In this document: piece by piece, positions 9,637-19,700 of the stretch | Layout: each line of letters starts with the position of its first letter | Numbering within the stretch: the first letter of the stretch is position 1 | Assembly (NCBI GenBank): GCA_002118135.1 | Contig: BDIU01000265.1 | Location: 101,472 to 165,471, forward strand | Length of the DNA: 64,000 nt | Direction of reading: 5' to 3' | From: Trebouxia sp. TZW2008 | Lineage: Eukaryota > Chlorophyta > Trebouxiophyceae > Trebouxiales > Trebouxiaceae | Position numbers and translations under genes: made by a program | The notes under the pieces: model-generated | What the model saw: only the letters and a program-made list of their open reading frames with translations | What the model was told of the DNA's origin: nothing | Databases searched by the model: none

Positions 9637-12600
9637 TCATGCTTTGATAGTCTCAGTGGGCTTGAATTGCCCAGTCTCAATGTCCATTTGGTGATCTTTC
9701 CCATACGCTGCCATGGGCTGTTGCGTTTTCCTTGATCCTGCTGCGCCTGTGCTCTCAAAGATCTTGTCTGCATTGCCAACCTCAAAACCGTCTCTTCTGT
9801 GATGTTCTTGAATCTCACTCTCCTGAACGCATACGCACCCATTCTGAGCCCATTGTAAGCACCATCACACATGTATCTGGCGTCCTTGCTGATGAACACA
9901 CATGCGCTGAGTGTCAATCGATTACAAACACCATCGTACATGCATCTGGTCCACTTGCTGATTGTGCATGTCCGAAAAACCAAGGCAAGACGGTCCTTCA
10001 TGCAAACACAGGGGTGACGAAAGCACAGCGACAGTCCAAAACCCAGGCCAGCGTCACAGGCGGTTTTTCATGCAAACACAGGCGTGATGACAGCACAGCA
10101 ACAGTCCAAAACCCAGGCCAGCGTCACAGCAAAGGCAGTGCGGACACAACAGAACTGCAACAACAAGATTGCAGACACATAATCAGTGATAACATGAGGT
10201 AGTACAAACACAAGGAGGTGCGCAACATCTGGGCAGCTGGCAACCTGGAGGTGCTTGGAATGAGGCAACACAGCCTTTTGTGCAAACGCAGGGGTAAGCA
10301 AAGCACAACAGCAGTGCAAAGAACTGGGCAATGTCATTGCTGGAGGAAGAATATGCGCCTGCTGTCATGAGGGCAGTGTCAGCACTTGGGCATTTGCTTA
10401 CCTGTAAGTGCTTAAACTGGGGCAAAACAGCCCTTTGTGCAAACTCCAGGTAGGAGCCAGCCACCATTCCCTCCTGACCTTGATCAAACTTGAAGGGCAT
10501 CTGATCTGCGACGGTGCTGCTCTGTACTAGACCAACATCTGGGGACACCTGCAGTCCATCAGCAGCAGTCAGTCAAGCTGAATCTAGGCATATGCGGGCA
10601 AATCTGATGCATGTGGCACACCAGAAGGGCACGTGGTCTCTGACAGTGCTGCTTCGCAACATCTGGGGTCACCTGCAGTCCATCAGCAGCAGTCAGTCAA
10701 GCTGAATCTAGGCATATGAGGGCAAATCTAATGCATGTGGCAAACCAGAAGGGCATCTGGTCTGCGACGGTGCTGCTTTGCAACTTCTGGGGATCCTGCA
10801 GCATGCACAGCAGCAGTCGGCAACCTGCAAGGCGCACAGCACAGTACTCCTTCAATCATACCACAAAAAAGACCAGCAAGCAAATAACCTAAATGTCCTA
10901 CAGAACTATAAAATAACAGCCTCTTAATTTTGTTTTGAGAGAGGGCCCCAACAGCCCCAAAGATCATAGAGAAGTTGCTTGGAAAAGATAGTATTGATTG
11001 CCAATCTATCAGTAAGTCAAGTTTTGTGGGTCTGGTCAAACATAAAGTTCATCTGGTCCGCAACAGTGCTGCTCCAACATCTTTTACTCCTGTGGCGTAT
11101 ATAGCAGCATTGATGGAGGATTGGGTCAAGCTAAAGATCAGCATGTGACAGCAAATGTACTACATGCAGAATCCTGCCTGTCTTGTGAAAAGCGCCCATG
11201 TTTGTGTTGGGCAGGCATTGAAGTATATGAAATGCAGGGTTTTGGTTGCCCATGTTGTATAAAGTAACACAGCAGCTGGCAGGTCAGGGTGATGAGCCTC
11301 AATGCAATGCTTCAGAGTATGCTTGTGGCACAGTACTGTGCGTACTGACAGCAGCGGCTGCTTGCTTTGACAATTACAGTAAACTCTCTTTGTAACGACA
11401 CTTGATGTAAGGACAATCTTGATGTAAGGACAACGCCATTGGTAACCAATCACTATGTTCTGACTGCAGTGGTCCCTCTGAGTAAGGTAATTTGATGCAA
11501 GGACAAGTTTTGTGGTGACCAAAGCAGTCGTTACAAAAAGAGTTTGCTGTAACCCGACACTGAGATGCACATGCTACAACAGCTTTGTGAAACTGCTGTT
11601 ATCAGCTGGTTTCAATGCTGTATATGCTGTAGCACACAATGGGCATGAGTGGTGCAGGTATCTTCAGCACGCCTCCTTCCTCATTCATAGCAAAGCATGA
11701 GCCCAAGAGCTCACCGTATAGCTCCTCAGTACAGTGAACATGCTGTCTGACTTCAAGTACATGCTGTGATGTCACGCTGTGCTGGCATATTGTACACTGC
11801 TGACATGAGTGGTGCAGGTACTTAGTAAGCCGCCTTTTCATGAATCATAGCAAGCCCCTTGTATTGAGTCATCAAGACTACTAACATATATCAAGGTCTG
11901 CCGCAAGCAATTGCGGTACCTTGAGTATGCCTCCTTCCTCATTCATAGCAAAGCCCCTGGTCAACAGCGCGTCATTCAGCTCCTCAATGCCATTCCTGCA
12001 GGCCAGGCGGCAATTCTCACTGTGCAGCTTGCTTCGAAACAACAAAGCAGAAAAGCAAGAAAAGGATGAGCAAAAGATGAGACAAAGATAGGTAAAGTAG
12101 GAAAAAGGATGGATAGTTGTTGCACAGCATGTGTCCATTCACAGTTCAATTGGACAGATCTTCATTTTCATAGTCAATGAACCTGATAGATAATGATAAA
12201 CCAGTCAACAAGCTTTCACCGAATTGATCATCATGTCGATAAAACAAATGTTGTTTGTTTTTTTTTTGGGACTTTGCAGACATCCTTATATGAAATCGGT
12301 TCAGGGTTGAGTTTGCAGTTTCATGTGCTTGCAGACAATCGGCTGGTCTTTGTGCATCAATAGATTGATTGCAACACGATGATGCAGACCTAAACGGTGC
12401 AATGCCCATGCATATGACTTCAAAGCAGCAGTTCAGACCAGAAGCAAACAGCGCTCAACAATGGGCCAACAATATAGACACTCACTTGAGACCCTTGAGT
12501 CTGTGAACAGACACTGCAGCGTGGTTCAGGTTGTAGCCATTGACCAACGTCCACGCTGCATATTCTGACTCCTGCGTGCACCAGTACGGCTTGGTTTCTT

Positions 12601-15600
12601 GTGTCTTAACCAGGTTGCTAAGTTTGGAAAGTTGTGATTAAGCAGGCCATGCAAAGTGTATGCAATGTGGTGCAGTTTCGCCTGGCAGTGCCATCATGTA
12701 GTCATAATCAGCAACAATATTGCAGACTTGCACTCAAAGAAGCATCAGCAGATGATCAACAACTTCTGCCTATGCGACGAACCCAAAGGGAGGTTTCATG
12801 ATCCTGAGCAGTGAATGATCGCCACAACAGGATCCCAGCAGCACACACAATGCAGCATACGATAACTGATGGCAGCTGATGACTACTGAAAGCTGATGAC
12901 TGATGCTGGCACAAGAAGGCAAACCTGAAGCAGGGTCTCATGATCTTGAGCGGTGGGTGGTTGCCACGGCAAGATGCCAGCAGCAGCGCATAGCGATGCG
13001 TGCCTGCCGGTTTGTGCCGCTTGCTGGTCTGTGTAGCTGTGAATTATCTGCTGCGCCTTTGATGACAGCTCATCCACCTGGGGACACAAGCACAACTTGA
13101 TGTTGCTGATATTGGTGTTGAAAACTTTTTGTTTATCACCGTTACTCCAATGTTGCTGTAGATGAGTATGCGCTCACTTGAGATGGCAAAATTGTGTCAC
13201 GCCATGTTGCTCTGTTTGCCACAAATGATGAGAATAACGAACACACCCAGAGCAAAGAGGTGAGGCCGCCTCAGGATGCAGTGAGGGCTATTGAGGCTGT
13301 AGCGCAGTGATTTAATTGTGCATTGCTTGTGAGCAGAATTGTGAATTTGCCAAGGCGTTGACATTGTCCACCAGGATTGACAGACCAGAAATGCTAAGAT
13401 GGCCTGCATGTGAGGAAAGGGCTGCACCCGGCCATCAAGAACTCCACAGCCATGTGTTCAACATGGACTGCGCCTTCTTGCAAATACATTGAACACCATA
13501 GGTGCGACTACATGGCTGCGTTATGCTAACAGCATGCGACTTCTTGCAGATGAGAGGAAGTTGCAAGCTATACTCAGCACCAGTGCTGGCTTACTCTGAG
13601 CTGTGAGACAAGCTCTCGGGGCAGATGCGTGACAAGATACATGTGAAGTTGATTTGCTGAGCGCAAAAGCTGGGCTTACTCTGAGCTCTGAGACAAAGAC
13701 TCTGGGCAAATGAGGTTCATCTTTGGGAGGCGAGTACCAGTATGCTGTCAGTTTCTTGCCAGGGAAAGATAGCATGTCCATCTTTGTGTATCCAAAGTCT
13801 GTGAAGATGCTGCCTATGGAGTCAATCCCTAAAGAGGGCACCTGCGTCAATTCACAGCGCAGTGCTTTGTCTTCTGCACAGTACTGCTGCATAAGAGACA
13901 GCATGTCCATCTCTGTGTATCCAAAGTCTATGAACATGCTGCCAATGGATCTGTTCCTAAAGATGGCACCTGCATTTTAACAGCTGTAATCAGTTGCCTC
14001 ACGCTATAGGGTCGCCCAAGTCAAGGGAAGCAGCTGAGATTGTTCAGACCAGAATCTTGGCCAGAACAAGCGTGCCTGGCAAGACAGGATTTGGGCCACA
14101 CACACCTGGCACGTGTGCTGAATTGTGTGAATGTCATAGTTCTTGTGAGACCTTTTGGTGCTGCATTGACCCAGAGTACAGCACTCGACAAGTGCTGGAT
14201 GTGATGATGCAGGTCGTAACACCCTTGATCAGTGCGTTTGCAATGGGTTCAGCATGCAAACAGACTGGGTTGCTCAAAGACAGTTGCTTGGTGACTACAT
14301 GTTACCTAGCAAGGCCTTTGAGCATTGCGCATTTCATAAACATATAGATGGACAGCACTTTGTCTTCTGCATGGCACAGATGCACAACAATGCAAGGCGC
14401 AAAGCATTGCTTTGGTGTGCAATCTTCCTGTGCCCAATCTATTTGTGCCTGAACACTTCAGACCTGATCTTTGCAGCTAAGCAAGCGCAGAAACCCACTT
14501 GAATCCTGATCTGTGCATCTCACCAAACGCCATGTACAGGTGGCGCTTCAATCGTTCAGGTTGAATGCATGTCACGCATTGGATGTGCATTGCCACTCAA
14601 GTCGTCATACAGCCTGCTCATATGTATGCACATTGAGTGAACATGCATTCAAGTTGCATGTCACACATTGAGTGTGCATTGCTCCTGTATGCTGTTCATA
14701 CAGCCTGCTCGTATTTAGCTGGTGCGCTGGTTACAATGCAGGAAATGTCAAGTAGGCTGCTGCTTGCTCCCATGATGAAATGTGATGGCATCAAATTTTG
14801 CTTTCTCACGAGACCGCTAACAAGGGCTGCTTCTGTGTGCAAAGCCTCTCATGACAACAACTAATGGCTTGTGGCTTTCAAGCCTCACAATGAAACTACC
14901 AAGGACTGACGAGTTAAGCAAAGGGCGTACCGCAAATGTCCGGAAGGCAAGGTGATCAAAATATATGGGGGTCCCTGGGCCCAGCAGGGATTGTAGTAGC
15001 CCCATGATTGTCACTGCTGTTGGTGTCCTATCTACAAAATCAGTACCCATGCGTTAGCTTTGTAATCGTTCAATCTAGCATTGCTTATATACGCACATGC
15101 AGAAAGTCCGGCAGTGAGTGATGGCTATGTAGCAGGGACTGCAACAGTCCCATGATCGTCGCTGATGTTGGTGTCCTGTCTGCAGTGAACGAATCCGCAC
15201 TTCACCATCTTCCAATACTGCTCACATATGCACACAACTCAAAATGTTGAAAAGCCTTGCTCGCACATGCATCACATGACATTTCATTCTTGCGCCATAT
15301 TACATTGTGCATCAAGTTTGCGCAATGAACTTTGTCGACATAATACGGACCTCATGTCATTGAGTGCTCATCACGAATACTTGATGATGTGCATGTACAC
15401 AATGTCAAAAATGCCCATACATGGTGTTTGTAAGCTGAATGCACACGCATAACAATATTTGGCTTTTGGGATAAACAATCAGCAAATGTGACACACAGGT
15501 TGCAGCGCTGATTGAAGATGCAGTCTCTTGGCACAGGAATTCAGGCAGAGCTCACCCCAATACTTTGCCAAGACCTCGCCAATGAAGCTCTGAAGCAGTG

Positions 15601-16058
15601 GATGGACGCGTACTGCCTACAGAACGCCAAACAAGGTTTCCAAGGACGTTCACTGTGGGTTGGGCTTATACATGCACGGCAATATGCATTTGGCGCAACA
15701 TCTGCGATTTCAATCGCATTGACGACGGACAGCGCTGCAAACAACGTTCGTATATATTCCACTAATTCGCGGCTCGAATGCAAGTGCTGACCTCTCCTGC
15801 GCTATGCCGGTGAGACGAGAAGGCAGCTGTACGGATCTGCTGACGTTGACTCCCGGTGACAGATGACATCTGGGCGGGTTGCGGATGACAACTATGAGAT
15901 GATGCAAATCCGGCTGCAAGGGGCTGTGCACCGGACACTGGCACCGACGCGCTGGCCTTCCGAAGATCTCGCGCTGTGCCAGTCGCTGGCTTCAGGCAAA
16001 GTCGCCCGAGTCTGCAAATACGACCCGACTGCTGCAAGGTGCTCGACGCAAGACTCAT
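9637..16058 (-). CDS. DUF1338 protein, 2-oxoadipate dioxygenase/decarboxylase family
   Basis: Homologue of plant plastid DUF1338 proteins (rice FLO7 type) and bacterial HglS/YdcJ, which converts 2-oxoadipate to D-2-hydroxyglutarate in lysine breakdown. Exons: 16058-15792, 15616-15556, 15031-14931, 13841-13680, 13077-12925, 12571-12486, 11995-11920, 10548-10402, 9822-9637; all nine phases agree, 412 residues. Landmarks: DRTPTAVTIMGLLQSLLGPG, DHLAFRTFAVPSLGIDSIGS, GKKLTAYWYSPP, RVFVSELRVDELSSKAQQII, ESEYAAWTLVNGYNLNHAAV, LQSSTVADQ-type motif VQSSTVADQ, YLEFAQRAVLPQFKHL, HHRRDGFEVGNADKIFEST. His136 in DHLAFRT, His265 in NHAAV and Glu337 in YLEFA fit the family's metal triad (matched by motif). 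The first ~85 residues are Ser/Arg/Ala-rich, suggesting a plastid transit peptide. An in-frame upstream ATG at 16169 is possible. Most introns hold echoes of adjoining exons; intron 7 also holds an inverted-repeat element and a nad2 fragment. Confidence 0.93.
10235..10310 (-). repeat. echo of DUF1338 exon 8, 3' half
   Basis: Minus-strand translation FAQKAVLPHSKHLQ followed by a GT mirrors exon 8's FAQRAVLPQFKHLQ plus donor at 10402. It is a decayed direct copy inside intron 8. Confidence 0.8.
10600..11090 (-). repeat. three echoes of DUF1338 exon 8, 5' half
   Basis: The acceptor end of exon 8 (GAAGGGCATCTGATCTGCGA at 10494 on +) recurs at about 10624, 10748 and 11043, each with the following acceptor-side CTGCAGTCCATCAGCAGCAG where preserved. 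Spacings are about 130 and 124 bp, then about 295 bp because the nad2 fragment lies between copies three and four. Confidence 0.8.
10850..11032 (-). pseudogene. nad2: nuclear insertion of mitochondrial nad2 fragment (NUMT)
   Basis: AT-rich island translating on the minus strand without stops as TKLDLLIDWQSILSF, then NFSMIFGAVGALSQNKIKRL, then LFYSSVGHLGYLLAGLFCGM and IEG. This is the conserved membrane core of NADH dehydrogenase subunit 2 of respiratory complex I. It has neither a start, an end nor flanking mitochondrial genes, is embedded in echoes of a nuclear exon, and lies in an intron. It is therefore a non-functional transferred piece. The intact frame suggests a fairly recent transfer. 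Plastid ndhB was considered but fits less well. Confidence 0.85.
11377..11549. mobile_element. 173-bp TIR element (pogo/Tc1-like MITE), TA target site
   Basis: Begins CAGTAAACTCTCTTTGTAAC and ends with its imperfect inverse GTTACAAAAAGAGTTTGCTG. It is flanked by TA on both sides (11375-11376, 11550-11551). No coding capacity. TIR sequence style and TA duplication are typical of non-autonomous Tc1/mariner/pogo-group elements. It lies in intron 7 of the DUF1338 gene and has a sister at 48809. Confidence 0.8.
11640..11860 (-). repeat. two echoes of DUF1338 exon 7
   Basis: Minus-strand EELYGELLGSCFAMNEEGGV plus LKIP at about 11660-11725 and a shorter copy near 11825-11855 mirror exon 7 (EELNDALLTRGFAMNEEGGI plus LK). 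Both are direct copies within intron 7. Confidence 0.8.
12765..12860 (-). repeat. echo of DUF1338 exon 5, 3' half
   Basis: CAAGILLWRSFTAQDHETSL mirrors exon 5's AAAGILPWQPPTAQDHETLL and lies directly downstream of it in intron 5. Confidence 0.75.
13570..13640 (-). repeat. echo of DUF1338 exon 4 donor end
   Basis: GCTTACTCTGAGCTGTGAGA at 13590 repeats the exon 4 donor region GCTTACTCTGAGCTCTGAGA at 13675 in direct orientation. Confidence 0.75.
13890..13985 (-). repeat. echo of DUF1338 exon 4 acceptor end
   Basis: GATTTGGATACACAGAGATG-type sequence on the minus strand (FIDFGYTEMDMLS) copies exon 4's FTDFGYTKMDMLS and lies upstream of it in intron 3. Confidence 0.75.
15115..15190 (-). repeat. 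echo of DUF1338 exon 3 acceptor end
   Basis: Translation DRTPTSATIMGLLQSLL preceded by CTGCAG copies exon 3's DRTPTAVTIMGLLQSLL. The rest of the exon is missing, so the copy cannot substitute for it. Confidence 0.8.
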
Positions 16059-16797
16059 TGCTTCATTTGCCTGTGAAAAGGTACTGCAGCGTTCGCACAG
16101 TCGTGCACCCCTGGAAGAAGCGACCCCCTCTCTGGTGACACAGAGCACGCACTGACACACGGACATCAAAATCTTGAAAACAGTTTGTTTTTGGGTTCTA
16201 CCAGCAGCGCATTTTCAGGTCATGAGTTTTGACCTGGTCTGCAGCGCCACACCCCTAGGCTCTTGAAGGTGGAGCAGTCAGTCTGCCTGAATGTGTGGAG
16301 TCACGCAGGACAGCAGCCAGGGGTGAACTCAGACGCAATTTTGACATTACAAGCTGCCTTGCCCTAGCATTTCAAAATTTTGAGTCAGCTACGGGTAACG
16401 GCACTGACTTTGATGCAAAAGACATTACGGTCAGAAACGAACGAAGCCGTTGAGACTATTACTGCTGGTCTGCATATACACATGGAAATCTGCAGGGTCT
16501 TGAACAAAAATCTGTGCAATCATTATTCACACCACCTACGGGACAGGTACAACTGAACTTCATTCGGAACCTACTGAAATGTGCATTGCGCCATTGCTAT
16601 GTGCTGCAACAGTTTGACAACCAGCTTTTGCAGATGCTTTCAAGTAAGCCTGATCAGGGGAGAAAGCACTGGCATTAGAGTTCATACATCTGCCAGATCT
16701 CAATGTAAATTGTATGCTGTAGCGCTACTAGTGTTTTGACCATTGCAAAAACTTCTTCGTGACACCCGATCTTCTAGTATACAAAGTCCGGGAGGAC
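16059..16797. other. spacer: DUF1338 5' side and BRUTUS-like 3' side
   Basis: Lies upstream of the DUF1338 start and downstream of the BRUTUS-like stop (same strand). The part from 16059 to about 16140 continues the CpG-rich block that covers DUF1338 exon 1 and probably belongs to its promoter/5' UTR. The remainder shows no recognisable feature. Confidence 0.45.
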
Positions 16798-19700
16798 TCA
16801 CACCAGCCTGGTATTGTAAGAGAGACAGTGGGAGCATTTATGGTACACAAAGTGAAACGGGGCCTCTCCTCTCTGCTCACAATCATTGCACAAAACCACC
16901 TGCACACCATCCACTCAAACTGTCAGGGCAAGGGGCTCAAGTTCCACATTTCCTACAATGCTCTCTGGGACTCCAATAGCCATTGTGCGAATGTGAGACA
17001 GAATATGACAAGCAGATACGCGGTTACTGCGTTGTAGCGGCAACTTCTGCTTTAAAAGAGGCAGCTTTGCCAATGTCAGCCTTTCTCATGCAACAGGTGA
17101 TTACATGTCAGCAATAAGTCTTTAGTTGTGAGAACATCACCAACTCAGCACATTGCATGCATGCTTGATAGCAATGCACAGATGCACCCATGCCTGCCTG
17201 CATGAAGTATAGCCTTGAGACGAGTCAGCACAGAAGCTGACAATGCTGCATGCATGATGGACAGTACCTAGCTCAGCCTGCTGAGCTGCGCTAGCGTGCG
17301 TATGAAATGAATAGAAATGATCTGAGCGAGCAAGCAAGCAACAGTGACGCATGGACAGATCCATACCTGCTTGCGTGCTGCATAGCCTGGAGGCAAGTCA
17401 TCAGATCTTGCTACCAGTGAGTCAATCATGCGGAAGTACATGCTCATGTCGCCCATGGTCTTGCTGCAGATGGGGCAGGTGTAGTTGTACCGGGTGTACT
17501 GCCCAAAGCAGTGGCTGTGCATGAAGTGGCCACAGGGTAATTCCTGCACAGACGCAAATGAATCCGGTGAATCCAGAAGCAAAACGGTCACAAATGGCTG
17601 AGCGGTTTACACAGGAACGCCGGCCGTGCGTAAATCGCCACGGGGTGAATTCAGCAGCACTTAGACCATATGTGACAAGCGGATGTTCCAGGCGCAAAAC
17701 GACGGGCAAGAAACAGCAACGACAGGCGCAAAATGACGGGCAAGAAATAGCAACAACAGGCGCAAAATGACGGGCAAGAAACAGCAACGGCAGGTGTCTT
17801 GATGGCGGGAAAGCTACGCATCTGAGGGAAGCCTTCAGTGAAGCAGCAACAGGCTGCAATTTCACGTCATCATGTCAAGATTTGCAGGGAACTTCTGCAA
17901 CTCATAGCCATGCGCAAAATGGCTGCAACACAAGTCTGATGTCCCTGACATACTCCGGATGCAAGCATGCAGCAAACATAGCCTGAGCTTGGAGATATCA
18001 TGTTGCTACCACAGCATGTCTGACGCATACCCTGTAGGGTGAGTTGCTGTCAAATAGGTACTCTGTGCACACAGGGCATGTTGACAGATCCCGGCACTTA
18101 TGCTGCTTGAACTCTGCCAGGTCCATGCAGCAATTGCATTGCATGCAGTGGCGCACATCCCTGCCTAGTCCTTTGCCCAGGCGGCACAGGTTGCAGAAGG
18201 GGCAGTGGTAGATGTCACGCCCAGCTTCGTCATCAAACAGCTGACAGATGTTGCAGTGGTAGCGGGCCATGCGAGTGTGGCAGGCCTCGCATTCAGCTGC
18301 AGTCACAACACTTTTGTCAGGCTACAATGACAAAGCTTTGTGCAGGTGGCACAGGTTGCAGATGATGGCAGTGATAGATGTCACGCCCAGGCTCATCGTC
18401 AATCAGCTGGCAGCTGTTACAGTTGTAGCGGGCCATGCGGGTGTGGCAAACCTCGCACTCAGCTGCAGACACAGGCGCAGTATCAGATGACAAGCACAAA
18501 GGCTTTACGCAGGTGGCACAGGCTGCAGAAGAGGCAATGGTGGATGTTGCAGCCTGGCTCATCCTCAAACAACTGGCAGATGTTGCAGTGGTAGCGGGCC
18601 ATGCGAGTGTGGCATGCCTCGCACTCAGCTGCAGACACAAGACTTTTGTCAAGCTACAACTATGAAGGCTCAACTTGAAGGGACTGGTTGCAAAATGGGC
18701 AGTGATGAATGTCATGCCCAGATGCATCCTTAAACAGCTGGCAGATGTTGCAGTGATAGCAAGCCACGCGAGTGTGGCAGGCCGCGCACTCAGCTAGACA
18801 ATCAACAGTACCATGAGACATGCAGAACAGAGGATCCTGAAGTTGCATGCAAGAAACAAAGCATATTGCATGCAAGTGCAATCTGCTTGCATGCCAGAAC
18901 TGATTTTGTGTTGCATGCCACATTATAGAGCTGAGGGATCTGCAGCATCCTCTTAAAGATAGCAGGTGAACAATGTATGACGGCAGACGTGTACATGAGC
19001 AAGCTCTCAAAGGCAATACAGCAGAAGACACAAAGCACAGCGCAGCGGGACGCAATGCACAGCTGAGCATGGCTTAGCACAACACAGCAGACCTCAGCTC
19101 AGCAAGACGAAGCGCAGCACAAAGTTTGATCAGTACAACGATGTGAAGCACAAGGCAATGGTAAGGCACCTGCAGGGGGTTGTTGGTGGCCGCACTCCAT
19201 GCAGACCATATCAGTCACAGCTGCCGCCTCCAGCCTGTGGTCCTCTGCTTCATCATGGCAGTGGCGGCACACGTAAGGTCGATTGCAGCAAGACCCTATC
19301 AGCTGGCACCTGCATGAGCAATGAAGAATTCAGAGACGGTACAGCCAGCAATGTACCATCCAAAGAAGACACGTTGAGTGATGTGGCAGCCAGACCTGGC
19401 CAGCTGGCGTTTGCATGGGCAGCAATGATTGCAGATACAGGACGTCAAAAGAAGATGCAATCAAACACACTTTTTTTGACTTCTGTTGCATTGCATGCCT
19501 CAAGCCCCACAGCGTTTTTGCGACAATCCATCACTGCAATTCACCACTACGCAATCACCAGGAACACTGTATAGCATGTGTCCTGCATACCTGCATCATC
19601 CGCTTGCTAAGAAAGTTATGCAAGCTTGAAGTGCAGCACTGACATCGTCACGGCAGTGGTCAATGCTTACCCTCTGTTGTAAGGTTGGCAGCCAAGAACC

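Noticed and set aside
9624..10001. Minus-strand frame RVRFKNITEETVLRL resembling a topoisomerase I segment
   Set aside because: It is the wrong frame of DUF1338 exon 9; the correct frame reads HHRRDGFEVGNADKIFEST and splices in phase.
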